43,676 nt of DNA from an uncultured Saprospiraceae bacterium. GTDB taxonomy: Bacteria; Bacteroidota; Bacteroidia; Chitinophagales; Saprospiraceae. The position numbers and the translations under genes are program-made. The stretch spans positions 1 to 43,676 of the forward strand of contig CAKZUM010000001.1 in NCBI GenBank assembly GCA_937921525.1, in the 5' to 3' direction. Positions within the stretch are counted from its first letter, which is position 1. Each line of letters opens with the position of its first letter. Positions 11,201 through 20,177 of the stretch are shown here, piece after piece. The notes under the pieces are model-generated. The model saw only the letters and a program-made list of their open reading frames with translations. It was not told the origin of the DNA and did no database searches.

Positions 11201-14200
11201 AGCGTAAAAATTGAAGTGAAACCAGTTGGACAAATGACTATCTCTGGCGATAATCTCATTTGTGCGCCCTATGAAACAAATACCTTAAACACCAACCCTG
11301 GCTATGATTATTATGAATGGTATTTATTAAATGGTGGTTTTGAAATCATAAAAGCTTCTACTCCAACAGAGGAATGGACTGGACCAATCGAACCCGGTAA
11401 ATATATTGTCAAAGGTTTCCGAAGCACAGACTTATGTCCAAGCGCATCGGACACCATTATGATTATGCAAGACGAATGTATTGATTTAGAATTAGAAAAA
11501 AATGTAGTCAATATTCCAACACCATTTATTATCGGTAGTCAAATAACTTATGAGCTAGTCGTTTGTAATAAAGCAGACCCTGCTTTGGACCCAGGCTATG
11601 ATGCATTCGATGTACAAGTAGCAGATCAATTACCCGGTGGTGTCACCTATGTCTCCCATACTCAAACTACTGGCAACTACAGTCCTACTCAAAATGACTG
11701 GGATATAAGTGTTATAGAAAATGGAACTTGTGATACCCTCTGGATAGACGTTACTGTAGAAGACTATGGCTGTACCATCAATGAGGCACAAATCACAAAA
11801 GCCGATAAAGAAGATATTGATAGCACCCCAAATAATGATGATGGCAACCAAAGCGAAGATGATGAAGATAATGGTAAGGTAGTCTTAGATACCTTCGACT
11901 TAGCATTAACCAAAAAGCTGAGTCCGATGCAAGCCGTTCCTGTCACCATCGGTAGCACGGTCACTTATGATATTGAAGTTTGCAATCAAGGACAAATAGA
12001 TGCTTACAATGTTGAAGTAGTAGATTACGTGCCAACAGGTATGGCAGTCACCGATCCAAATTGGACCGTTGGTAGCGTAGCTAATGAATATTTCCAAACA
12101 ATCCCAGGGCCTATTACGGTAGGAAATTGTCAGACTATAAAATTAGTAACGGAAGTCACTTCTATTCCTACAAGTGGCAGCTATATCAACTACGCAGAAA
12201 TCAATAAATCACAAGATAGCAATGGAGATAGTCCACCTGATATTGATAGTACTCCTGACAATGACCCCGCAAATGATGGAGCCGTTGAAGACGATGCAAC
12301 CGACAATACGAATGGAGACGAAGACGATCATGACCCCGCCGAAATAAAGGTCATCATGGTCGCTTGTCAAATAGCAAATAATAGTTTCGTGTGTCCAGAA
12401 ACGGCATTGGTCATGGAAGAGATCGGCATGAATAATGTCCGATGGAATTGGTCTGGACCCAATGGATTTACAAGCACCACACAAGGTGTCAATATCAATC
12501 CACCAATAGCGGGTACTTACGCTGTAACCGTTACCGATAATAATGGACTCACTACTACCTGCGAAGTAGAAATAGGTATTCATCCAGAGATGACTTTAAC
12601 GACTAGTCTAACTAATCCTTCTTGTTTTAAAGGTACAGATGGAGCAATTGATTTAACCGTTACAGGAGGTACTGGCCCTTTTACTTTTGATTGGACGAAC
12701 GATGGTCCAGATGCAACAGATGATGATACAGAAGATATTAACAACTTAGAAGCAGGCACCTATGGAGTCATTGTGACAGATGCCAATGGATGTATAAAAG
12801 AGACAAAAGTCACTCTAACACATCCTGACGAACTTGGCTGTAGAGTACAAGGTACAGATCTATTATGTAATGGGGATAATAGCGGCAGCATGGAAGTCCA
12901 AGCAAGAGGAGGCACGCTTCCTTACGAATATAGTTTAGATGGTGCACCATATCAACCAGGTACTTCTTTTACAGGGGTGGCCGCAGGGATGCACACCGTC
13001 ACCGTAAAAGATGCCAATGGATGTACTTCTACTTGTGAACTTACTTTAAAAGAACCAGAACTTCTTTCTTGCTCTATTAAAGCAACGGATGATAGTAGCT
13101 GTATAACAAATAATGGTTCAATCGAAACGATACCAACTGGCGGCACTAGCCCATATGAATTTAGCATAGATGGAACTACCTTCCAAAGGAGTAGTTTATT
13201 TTCCAATTTAGGCGCTGGAGATTATACGCTTACTGTAAAAGATGCCAATGGATGTATCACCACTTGTAGGGCGATACTCTCCGAACCAAGGCCTCCTGTT
13301 TGTACGATTACGACTACCGAAAATGTTACTTGTAAAAATGGAACAGATGGAAGCTTGATAGCCGAAGGTTCGTCAGGTAGTGGAGATTTTGAATTTAGCT
13401 TAGATGGAATGACTTGGCAAACTGCTGGAACATTTGACAGCTTAACAGCAGGTACTTATACCGTCACTATTAGAAATGTAGATACGCCAACTTGTACCAG
13501 TACCTGTACTACGATCATTACGGAACCAACTGTTTTATCTTGTTCTCTAACAGGTACGAATATTAGTTGTAATGGTGGAAGCGATGGTATCATTACCGTA
13601 GCGGCTATCGGCGGATTAGGAAATTACGAATACAGTATAGATGGTGGAGCAACTTGGCAACTTGGCAATACTTTTACTGGATTACCAATAGGCGATTACA
13701 CCGTTCAACTAAGAGATAACGACGATATTAATTGTATCACTTCTTGTGATATAACTTTGAGAGAACCACCTGTTTTGGCATTTACAACCAATGTGACACA
13801 GGTTGCTTGTAATGGAGATGCTTCTGGGGTGATTTTCGTTACGCCAACTGGTGGCACCGCCCCTTACGAATATAGCCTCAATGGCATGGCATGGCAACCG
13901 GGCAACATCTATGCAAATCTTACAGCAGGTAATCAAGTCATTACCGTAAGAGATGCCCAAGGATGTATTTTATCCTCCCTAATAACCATCACAGAACCGA
14001 GTGCATTGAGTTGTACTATCGTTTCTACGAATGCGACTAACTGTGGTATTTTTGATGGTACGATAATCGTCAATGCAGTCGGTGGTGTACCCACTTACGA
14101 ATACAGTATTGATGGAACGAACTATCAAGCTAGTAATTCTTTTACTGGATTAATGGCAGGTTCTTATATCATTTCTGTTCGAGATGAGAATGATTGTATT

Positions 14201-17200
14201 AGCACTTGTTCGGTAACGATCACCACACCCGATGCCCCATATTGTCAAATTTCAGCGGTCACACACGTAGAATGTTTTGGCGATGCTACAGGAAGTTTCA
14301 CGGTGATAGGAACAGAAGGAAATCCACCGTATGAATTTAGTTTAGATAGTACAAACTGGCAACCAACAGGAGCATTCAATAATTTAACCGCTGGTCAATA
14401 TACCATTTATATTCGGAATATTGGTAGTACCAATTGTATCAGTATGTGTGCGGTAGAAATAGAACAACCGACCCAATTAACTTGTCAATTAATACCAACC
14501 GATCCTCTTTGTAAAGATGGAACGGATGGCAACATAACAGTTCTGGCAACAGAGGGTACACCAGGCTATGAATATAGTTTAGATGGGAATCCATGGCAAC
14601 CTGATGCAGTCTTTTCTGGACTAGTAGCCGGCGATTATTCTATAACTATTCGGGATGCAAATAATTGTACAACTACTTGTGAGGTAACGCTAAGTGAGCC
14701 ACCTTTATTAACTTGTACGACTACAGTTGTTGATTTACTTTGTAAGGATGATGGGGATGGAATTATCACGGTAACAGGTATGGGCGGCACAGGTAACTAT
14801 GAGTACAACATAGATGGAGGTGCTTGGCAAACAAGCAATATTTTCTCTAGTTTAAGTGGTGGCGATTATGTACTAAACATCAGAGATGAACATAATTGCA
14901 TATCAACTTGTACCGCAAGAATTAATGAACCAACAACTCTAGTTTGTAAGCTCGTAGAAGTCGTTCCAGAATCTTGTGCCTTTAATGATGGAAGTATAGA
15001 AGTCATGGCTTCTGGCGGAACAGGTACACCTAGCTATAGCATAGATGGAGGTGCTACTACTCAAGCAACAGGTTTATTTACAGGCTTGACATTGGGCATA
15101 TATACCATTACGATACAAGATGAAAATAACTGTATAAGCACTTGTTCTTTTGAAATATTACCAGACTGCTATGACCTAGCTTTAGTTAAAAATCTTGCTA
15201 CACCAGGCCCATATAGTTATGGTCAAAAAGTAGTATTTGATATTGAAGTAATCAACCAAGGAAACATCAATGCAACGAACGTAGAAATCACAGATCATGT
15301 TCCTTGCGGATTTAGCTATGACCCAAGTGCATTAATAAATGTATCGAATAATTGGACGCCAACTGCGACAGCCGTTCCGATGAGTGTCATTGCTAATCTT
15401 CCTGCACAAACAAGAGATACTTTACAAATAGAATTAATCGTACAGGAATGTACAAATGCAAATGGCCATACTAACGAAGCTGAAATCAGTAGTGCCTTTG
15501 ATGAAAATGGAAACCCTGGTGAGGATGTGGATAGTACTACTGATTATGATCCAAACAATGATGTAGGAGGAGAACCTAATGGCCCGACTGACGATCAAGA
15601 AGATGGCGATGGCACGGTTGATGAAGATGACCATGATCCTGCTTTTGTAGAAATTTATGATTTAGCATTAACTAAAAAACTAGTTACACCTGCCCCATAT
15701 GCCTATGGAGATATTTTGGAATTTTCTATAGAAATTTGTAATCAAGCAGCCAGTCCAGTTCAAAATATTATAGTCTCCGATTATGTCCCAGTCGGCTATA
15801 GTTATGATGCTAGCTTGAATGTAGGTTGGACTGGAAGTGGGCCTACTCCTACCACTTTAAATTACAAACACACGACTCCTTTATTACATGGGGCTGACTG
15901 TATAACTATTCCTTTATTTTTAAAATTAGAAATGTCAAGTGGCATAGATGATTGGAAAAATATAGGAGAAATCAGCAGCTTTGAAGATGAAAACGGCAAC
16001 CCACAAAACGATGTAGATAGCACCCCAGATAGCAACCCGAATAATGATGGCGATATGGAAGACAACGTGACCGATGGCACCAATGGAGATGAAGATGATT
16101 CCGATCCAGCAGGTCCAGAAATAATAGATATTGCTTTAATTAAAACAACTACGGACACGGGGCCTTTTGTGTATGGCGATACGATTGTCTTTGACATTCA
16201 GGTATTCAATCAAGGGAATGTTGATTTATATAATACAGTTATCAATGACTTCATTCCTTGTGGTTATCGCTACTTAGGTACGAACTCTTCTTCGTGGATG
16301 TTTGACTCTGGTACTGGTATTGCTTCCACTACTTTAGCGGGTCCGATTGTTGCAGGAGATAGCACGACTGTTTCCATTGTACTAGAAGTGCAAGCTTGCG
16401 AACCTGCCTCTACCACTGCATGGACGAACATAGCAGAAATAGATTCTTTTGAAGATAAAGAAGGAGAAGATCGAACAGACGATGATATAGATTCTGATGC
16501 AGATGGTGACCCAACGAATGATCCAACAGATGATAATACCAATGACAACAATAATGGCGATGAAGATGATAATGATCCAGAAACAATTGTCCTATTTGAT
16601 TTAGCTCAAATCAAACAAGTGGCAACACCTGGCCCTTACGCTTACGGAGATATTATAGAATATGAAATTACTGTTATCAATCAAGGAAATGTAGCTGCTC
16701 AAAACATCTTAATCTACGATCATATTCCTACTGGATTAATTTATGATCCTAGTTTAAATTCAATTTGGTCTGGCGCAGCCCCTACGGTCAACACCACCAT
16801 TTCCAGTATTTTATTACCGGGAGAATCTACTACTGTTAGTATCTTTTTAAGCCTTGCACCAAATAGTGCAGGTAATGATAATTATACCAATTATAGTGAA
16901 ATTGGCGGTAGTGAAGATGGAGACGGAAATGATACTACCAATAGCGATGTGGATAGTACTCCAGATAACGACCCTAGCAACGATGGAGGGGGCGAACCAG
17001 ATAGTCCTTCAGACGATCAAACAAATGGAGATGGAACTAATGATGAAGACGATCACGATCCTGCTGTTATTGATGTCTTTGACTTAGCCTTAAAGAAAAC
17101 AACTTCGGCAGTCGGCCCATTTGCTTATGGTGATGTTATTACTTTTGATTTCACAGTATACAATCAAGGAAACGTACCGAGCACCAATATTGAAATAACA

Positions 17201-19717
17201 GAACAAACACCTTGTGGCTATGCCTTTGATGCTGCCCTAAATCCTGATTGGTTGCCTACTGGAAGTTCTGCTACTACGATCATTAGTGATACCTTACAAG
17301 GTGGAGATTCTATTATTGTCTCTATTAATTTTATTATCCAAGCTTGCGCAGATGTAGGTGCATGGAAAAATACAGGCGAGATTAGTGGCAGTCAAGATGA
17401 TGAAGGAAATGATACGACTGATTATGATATTGATTCAGATGCTGACAACGATCCAACGAATGATGGCGACATGGAAGATGACGCAACAGATAATGAAAAT
17501 GGAGATGAGGATGATTCTGATTTTGAAGAAATACAAATTTTTGATCTCGCATTGATTAAGCAATTAGCACCTACTCAACGAACTCCTGTGTTAGCGGGTT
17601 ATCCTGTCGAATATCAAATGACCATTTTCAATCAAGGCAATGTTGATGCTTATGATATTACAGTAGTCGATTATATTCCAGAAGGCTTACGTTTTAGAAT
17701 TGCAGATAATACAAACGCAAATACAGGAAATGTCAACGATTGGATGTTAGTCGGCAGTCTCCCAACTTACACAATTGATTATCTACCTTCTTTAGGCTCC
17801 GTAAATTTCAATATTCTATTCACTATTGAACCTGATTTTAGGGGAGAGAGTATCACTAACTTCGGAGAAATCACACATGGATCGGATAAGCAAGGTGGAT
17901 CAAATACACCTGATGCGGATTCTGTATCAGATGATGATGAACAGAATGATACCTTTGCTGATGACGATGACATTAATGGAGATAGTAAAATTGGTCAAGA
18001 TGAAGACGATCATGATCCTGCTGTTATTTTCATTATCCCTATTGAGGATATTGTGATTATCGGAGATACAAGTATTACCGTTTTAGATACTATCGTAACC
18101 GATACGATAAGCGATATAGATCCTGAAGCAACGCCCGTATTTGAAGAAGAAATAGAAGAAGTAGTAGATTGTAGCAAATTCCCTGCTTACTGTTATCATG
18201 GGCTAGCGATTGAGCTGATGCCGATGGGTATGGTCGAAACTTGGGCTAGTGATATAAGTGTCAATGACTTCTCACAATGTCCAGATTATCAACTAGGTTT
18301 ATGGCATGAAAGTATGCCGATGAAGCAACCGACTACCCTTGCGGAAGTGCGCGCTTTACCAACTAACTTAGTCTTTACTTGTGCAACTTTAGGAAATCAA
18401 GAAGTACAATTATATATCACTGATCCTGAAGGTAATTGGAACTTCTGTGAAACCTATATTAATGTCCAAGACAATAATAAGGGCTGTGTGGCAACTCAAT
18501 CTACCGATGCCACTAACGCATTGTTAGGTGGCCAAGTAAATACTTGGAAAGGAGATGCTGTACAAGAAGTTTTGTTGAGTACCACTCAAATAGATTATAT
18601 GACTACTCATGATGGGTTCTATCACTTTGAGTTACCGATGGAAGAAAGCTATACCGTTACACCGCAAAAGAATCATATTCCGTTGAATGGTGTAAGTACT
18701 TTTGATTTGGTGTTGATGACAAAGCACATCTTAGGGGTTCAGCCTTTTGACAATCCATATCAATGGATTGCAGCAGATGTGAACCAATCGAAAACGGTTA
18801 CTGCTTTTGATTTAGTGCAGTTAAGAAAAATGATTCTTGCGATTGATACTGAATTTACGAATAATACCAGCTGGCGTTTTGTGGAAGCTAATTATGAATT
18901 TACTACAGATAATCCACTATCAGAGAACTTCCCTGAACAAGCCCATATTAGTAATCTAAGTAACAATATGGTGATGGATTTTGTGGCAATAAAAATCGGA
19001 GATATTAACGGAAACGTTAGACCGAATGCCTTCCACCAAGCAACACCAAGAAATAGTGCGGAAGTATTTGAAATACAAGTTGCTGATCAATTCTTAAAAG
19101 CAGGGCAGACCTATGAGATTGACTTGCGAGCAAAGGACATCAGTAAAATACAAGGCTACCAATTTACGGTCAATACTAAAAATATAATGATCGACCAAAT
19201 ACATGGGGCATTAATGACGACAGAAAACTTTGGACTCAATAACTTAGATGCAGGTAGAATTACAGTAAGCTGGAATCAACAACCGAACTACTTAGTAAGT
19301 GAAGAAAAACTATTCACAATTCAGTTACAAGCAACTAAGGATACTAGAATGAGTGAGGTACTCCGATTAAATAGTCACCCAACTGTCGCAGAAGCGTATG
19401 ACTTGGAGGATAATATAATGGAGGTACAATTACAGTTCACTAACTATGATAGTACAACCGATTTTGACTTAGCACAAAATCAACCAAATCCATTTAGAAA
19501 CCAAACAAGCATCGGATATACTTTACCTGTTAACAGTTCTGTAGAATTGATATTAAGAGATGAAGCTGGTAGAGTGATTCAGGTAATAAAGCAAGATGGT
19601 AAAGCTGGATATAATGTCATTCAATTAAATGAATTGGAGACTGCACCAGGATTTATTTACTATCAGTTGATTACTAAATTTGGAACTAAATCTAAAAAGA
19701 TGATTAGAGTGGAATAA
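5261..19717 (+). CDS. 4818-residue T9SS-exported adhesin-like protein with DUF11 and SprB repeats
   Basis: The ATG is followed by a clear signal peptide (basic 'MKKTTLKNN', then a hydrophobic core, ending near 'KIYG'). Residues ~100-2070 form a long Cys-containing region of beta-sandwich-like segments that I cannot assign to a named family; its last ~150 residues look Ig/PKD-like. Then come two DUF11 repeats (~2073-2360), an Ig-like unit (~2366-2443), eleven SprB-type repeats of ~78 residues (~2445-3300; 'SLDG', 'GTYTVTV.D.NGC', 'EP' signatures), six DUF11 repeats (~3302-4255), and the shared C-terminal module with dockerin-like, cohesin-like and T9SS sorting domains. SprB of Flavobacterium johnsoniae is a mobile gliding adhesin carrying repeats of this family, so a role in surface attachment or gliding is plausible but inferred. 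Gene 1 ends 576 bases upstream with its own terminator, so this gene is probably transcribed separately. Confidence 0.97.
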   Translation: MKKTTLKNNYLVFVLSILLFFQISEKIYGENINAENLFTPITQQVFEDRVETLRLLQESYSIADCTEEKQLQQKIYSHRKAIIADIKTQAGIETTTAFMMPDPIPCPEMQVIELLGVPGFAETDELVICGAPDTLAFLIFIEEPGTISGTQMSATFLPGMQYAGFELTHYGSGTISNLDPNPSAPKFLLEGITNGVYIGYIGVEATCDANINAFEYEVDLDFSFIYEDTLGNFQKCRQSVTPIRTYNSVIKDPVLNYRNVPITTINSLSTEFCTNIQISQDGIDAYLTEVEFSICNVDFSNEVQLNSISANGTPIPYTYNAADSTVKMIVSDNFFLGNSNANPVDTLFNESEFLNMQVCMQVDECPTVNTQFINYKTAYYCHGDTCQVINRASEIRVRPNDRPVPIATSNLIQIPGVCGAPAIMELTLKSSVLDSAGGIFTDLSFGFETCDQSALDISKVTIGGTEITADNYEWIDDDLNIDLTTLTSDPDGIGNGITDADGDGFFDDLPGGRMLTVRIELDFICALPPDAGSIACSSLDCSFAQFYVRAKRDCGQAFSFEPNVEDFSITNGATYVNLGNQDLVSNSYFAYNFGNTRTTGNTCASPIAPKVKTVEFCYVYERENIEPCPAENTTNELQVLFDGNPLLVNDIVFVPSSGSMTVNGVTTQSNVTGTFTDLAPDQRLLSLPIGELNVGDTVCYIYQIEADSASCTPPIYMNGTHQVIETCTTDGCTCKTVKACDVALFRSDPSNCGCECDIASGANIQRWNLGYTDETMTEKVKIEDVPIEDRTRFLPCDTMYYEGWMTFNSPESVGELYQWYFVANITNIGSNGWGGNDDTELMIDASGTELLGLDFAKQGGAGKVPIDISSFSDCLDNPNTTGSTGFFAYAAKTPWDDVTYNTPMCNSGYEYHDGNLFGVYFRNFNKLEDCRGTETASWEEVDCLDQIKEAFNIEIGDTIYMRWLLPLTKNVKAAANEIANPDFTYRDPQILNVATGHFLDEFDSDCLLSLSNCRENSPFQTFCPEGINAVTEMTLDDCGGQVEHSFNVVTTSPVNWFTAEYRPFFTLEDIQIPMYSPLIYCGNAKIVTKGGLEYPLNVQSMTNHSCATVDGQEYCTVSEGDIGTLTFNPEADGYPGLGVGLGGYVDDFKIVYDLCKICPSETPDFSNYEITYDYRTCETLNGNCFRCNQSTTGTSNELPNICGINGSALVDRLGYYYNVLELDTLFRWEDVTSGDVVTTDISNGFPELTQEQDRNLLSSTSPGSSEELNTITVCADGTDSTLETHMGMLASITLTNSVVFTGGYDAAMNPLLFDTVSVSPTTTTYAVFLPDLAPGECTEFKIGTSLLFCPTPPDVPEICITTTSGCMGRSIMAALAGETQACNSIETCYQYVFEESGIQADFLTPIEDETYALCDTIPMAVLVKNVKTTTLTDIVLDIDLPLVGMEIISGSFEASYPNSGDFSLPFYSIVDPAINGNNLIYTEDNDFSNAIHSNGLPGVTSAADSNYVLVRFFVETKCDEFISGSQATFVATATDPCSPDILSSGIVTSNQMIINGADPADYGQVLITAKPSEAFCGQETPTFKITGQNISEQPLGDSVTMCITLPTGLTYRPGSMRYIIPTSLDVGTEIITDINGQTQICFQGFENMPIGGAFTLNFEADFDTDAICGDYDIQVDTKNLVEDESCTDGGLCDVYVQSSVNPTFTLTLKGPLETTDIQLFKKCTGTDDPVTICYEATLRNPGPDYMGDVSVNLHDDILGDNILDFYDPILGGDTYNDVFVASGDSITLTGCYTVTEINACPIILDMVYDSECTCNHLATPYASVEPEFTAMLPPTTVLCPGQELGIEICGDNTLTFNPASNVNTRTVGDSTYISVIDNSIVTQLYFSGGIGECTYDEIRFIRGVEEFDLDISDSITCQNQVATLELSIPIEYQDYVEIQWSPTTNLDDPNRIDPDFLSDTPGMYCYEVALTFNGGCVRRDSVKIEVKPVGQMTISGDNLICAPYETNTLNTNPGYDYYEWYLLNGGFEIIKASTPTEEWTGPIEPGKYIVKGFRSTDLCPSASDTIMIMQDECIDLELEKNVVNIPTPFIIGSQITYELVVCNKADPALDPGYDAFDVQVADQLPGGVTYVSHTQTTGNYSPTQNDWDISVIENGTCDTLWIDVTVEDYGCTINEAQITKADKEDIDSTPNNDDGNQSEDDEDNGKVVLDTFDLALTKKLSPMQAVPVTIGSTVTYDIEVCNQGQIDAYNVEVVDYVPTGMAVTDPNWTVGSVANEYFQTIPGPITVGNCQTIKLVTEVTSIPTSGSYINYAEINKSQDSNGDSPPDIDSTPDNDPANDGAVEDDATDNTNGDEDDHDPAEIKVIMVACQIANNSFVCPETALVMEEIGMNNVRWNWSGPNGFTSTTQGVNINPPIAGTYAVTVTDNNGLTTTCEVEIGIHPEMTLTTSLTNPSCFKGTDGAIDLTVTGGTGPFTFDWTNDGPDATDDDTEDINNLEAGTYGVIVTDANGCIKETKVTLTHPDELGCRVQGTDLLCNGDNSGSMEVQARGGTLPYEYSLDGAPYQPGTSFTGVAAGMHTVTVKDANGCTSTCELTLKEPELLSCSIKATDDSSCITNNGSIETIPTGGTSPYEFSIDGTTFQRSSLFSNLGAGDYTLTVKDANGCITTCRAILSEPRPPVCTITTTENVTCKNGTDGSLIAEGSSGSGDFEFSLDGMTWQTAGTFDSLTAGTYTVTIRNVDTPTCTSTCTTIITEPTVLSCSLTGTNISCNGGSDGIITVAAIGGLGNYEYSIDGGATWQLGNTFTGLPIGDYTVQLRDNDDINCITSCDITLREPPVLAFTTNVTQVACNGDASGVIFVTPTGGTAPYEYSLNGMAWQPGNIYANLTAGNQVITVRDAQGCILSSLITITEPSALSCTIVSTNATNCGIFDGTIIVNAVGGVPTYEYSIDGTNYQASNSFTGLMAGSYIISVRDENDCISTCSVTITTPDAPYCQISAVTHVECFGDATGSFTVIGTEGNPPYEFSLDSTNWQPTGAFNNLTAGQYTIYIRNIGSTNCISMCAVEIEQPTQLTCQLIPTDPLCKDGTDGNITVLATEGTPGYEYSLDGNPWQPDAVFSGLVAGDYSITIRDANNCTTTCEVTLSEPPLLTCTTTVVDLLCKDDGDGIITVTGMGGTGNYEYNIDGGAWQTSNIFSSLSGGDYVLNIRDEHNCISTCTARINEPTTLVCKLVEVVPESCAFNDGSIEVMASGGTGTPSYSIDGGATTQATGLFTGLTLGIYTITIQDENNCISTCSFEILPDCYDLALVKNLATPGPYSYGQKVVFDIEVINQGNINATNVEITDHVPCGFSYDPSALINVSNNWTPTATAVPMSVIANLPAQTRDTLQIELIVQECTNANGHTNEAEISSAFDENGNPGEDVDSTTDYDPNNDVGGEPNGPTDDQEDGDGTVDEDDHDPAFVEIYDLALTKKLVTPAPYAYGDILEFSIEICNQAASPVQNIIVSDYVPVGYSYDASLNVGWTGSGPTPTTLNYKHTTPLLHGADCITIPLFLKLEMSSGIDDWKNIGEISSFEDENGNPQNDVDSTPDSNPNNDGDMEDNVTDGTNGDEDDSDPAGPEIIDIALIKTTTDTGPFVYGDTIVFDIQVFNQGNVDLYNTVINDFIPCGYRYLGTNSSSWMFDSGTGIASTTLAGPIVAGDSTTVSIVLEVQACEPASTTAWTNIAEIDSFEDKEGEDRTDDDIDSDADGDPTNDPTDDNTNDNNNGDEDDNDPETIVLFDLAQIKQVATPGPYAYGDIIEYEITVINQGNVAAQNILIYDHIPTGLIYDPSLNSIWSGAAPTVNTTISSILLPGESTTVSIFLSLAPNSAGNDNYTNYSEIGGSEDGDGNDTTNSDVDSTPDNDPSNDGGGEPDSPSDDQTNGDGTNDEDDHDPAVIDVFDLALKKTTSAVGPFAYGDVITFDFTVYNQGNVPSTNIEITEQTPCGYAFDAALNPDWLPTGSSATTIISDTLQGGDSIIVSINFIIQACADVGAWKNTGEISGSQDDEGNDTTDYDIDSDADNDPTNDGDMEDDATDNENGDEDDSDFEEIQIFDLALIKQLAPTQRTPVLAGYPVEYQMTIFNQGNVDAYDITVVDYIPEGLRFRIADNTNANTGNVNDWMLVGSLPTYTIDYLPSLGSVNFNILFTIEPDFRGESITNFGEITHGSDKQGGSNTPDADSVSDDDEQNDTFADDDDINGDSKIGQDEDDHDPAVIFIIPIEDIVIIGDTSITVLDTIVTDTISDIDPEATPVFEEEIEEVVDCSKFPAYCYHGLAIELMPMGMVETWASDISVNDFSQCPDYQLGLWHESMPMKQPTTLAEVRALPTNLVFTCATLGNQEVQLYITDPEGNWNFCETYINVQDNNKGCVATQSTDATNALLGGQVNTWKGDAVQEVLLSTTQIDYMTTHDGFYHFELPMEESYTVTPQKNHIPLNGVSTFDLVLMTKHILGVQPFDNPYQWIAADVNQSKTVTAFDLVQLRKMILAIDTEFTNNTSWRFVEANYEFTTDNPLSENFPEQAHISNLSNNMVMDFVAIKIGDINGNVRPNAFHQATPRNSAEVFEIQVADQFLKAGQTYEIDLRAKDISKIQGYQFTVNTKNIMIDQIHGALMTTENFGLNNLDAGRITVSWNQQPNYLVSEEKLFTIQLQATKDTRMSEVLRLNSHPTVAEAYDLEDNIMEVQLQFTNYDSTTDFDLAQNQPNPFRNQTSIGYTLPVNSSVELILRDEAGRVIQVIKQDGKAGYNVIQLNELETAPGFIYYQLITKFGTKSKKMIRVE
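11484..12340 (+). repeat. First DUF11 pair of gene 2
   Basis: Two DUF11 units ('LELEKNVV...' and 'FDLALTKKLS...') precede the SprB array. The first is more divergent. Both end in Asp-rich linkers, the second in 'DEDDHDPA', the same linker ending used elsewhere in the cluster. Confidence 0.85.
12593..15160 (+). repeat. Eleven tandem SprB-type repeats
   Basis: Eleven in-frame units of about 233 bases (~78 residues) lie head to tail. Each has an early Cys ('C.G...G.I.V'), a 'GG..PYEYSLDG' strand, a 'F..L.AGTYTV' strand, a 'NGC.STC' Cys pair and a closing 'EP'. This matches the SprB repeat known from gliding adhesins and other Bacteroidota surface proteins. The units have diverged, so this is an old expansion. 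Confidence 0.9.
15165..18030 (+). repeat. Second DUF11 array of gene 2 (six units)
   Basis: Six DUF11 units begin near 15165, 15657, 16125, 16599, 17076 and 17540. As in gene 1, units with a Cys pair ('PCGF', 'PCGY') alternate with units lacking the pair. The last unit belongs to the shared C-terminal module. Confidence 0.9.
17540..19717 (+). repeat. Shared C-terminal module, copy 2
   Basis: The segment has the same length (2178 bases) and part order as 2507-4684. It agrees most closely with gene 1 in some segments and with gene 6 in others, for example 'QLGLWHESM' as in gene 6 but 'CVATQSTDATNALLGG' nearly as in gene 1. The similarity continues past the stop codon into the terminator. Confidence 0.93.
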
Positions 19718-19752
19718 TCGGATCAAGAAAATAGTAATATATTAATAATTGG

Positions 19753-19787
19753 AGTAGTCTCACTTTGGATGGGACTACTTTTTTTTT
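19753..19787 (+). terminator. Rho-independent terminator of gene 2
   Basis: A 10-bp stem (AGTAGTCTCA with GTGGGACTACT-like partner TGGGACTACT, one G-U pair), a 7-base loop and nine T lie 36 bases after the stop codon. It is clearly related to the terminator at 4724-4757, including the preceding 'tcaagaaaatagtaa' stretch. Confidence 0.88.
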
Positions 19788-20177
19788 GCCTTCATCGGAA
19801 ATACATTTGGTTAAAATTTTACTTTTCTTGAAAAAAATAAATTTTGACCAGAATAGCGTCCTGTATGAAGCAGAAAAAACATCGCTTATAACAAAAAAAA
19901 TCAGTTACAAAACGGCAAATATAAACTACACAACAATAAATACAAATAAATTTTTCTGTATAAAACATTGTAGTCGAAGAGTTCATAAAATAAAGACGAT
20001 AAATACATTTATTATTTTTTTATATTAAAAATATTTTTTATTGTAAAAAAATAAATTCCTTATTTTGTCACTCTTTGAATCGTAAATCATTGTAAATCAA
20101 ATAATAACAATTAAAAAAAAACTTTTTTACTGTCACAAAAGAAGTTCCACCTAACAAAAGATAAATTCCTTATGTCT

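Noticed and set aside
2507-19717. Assembly error as the source of the shared module
   Set aside because: The copies differ at many scattered positions and sit in different contexts, so they are real copies. Unit-number errors in the long arrays still cannot be excluded from sequence alone.
19765-20028. 87-codon plus-strand ORF after gene 2
   Set aside because: It begins with TTG inside the terminator of gene 2, runs through very AT-rich DNA, and its product is Lys/Ile/Asn-rich with no domain. It looks like chance.
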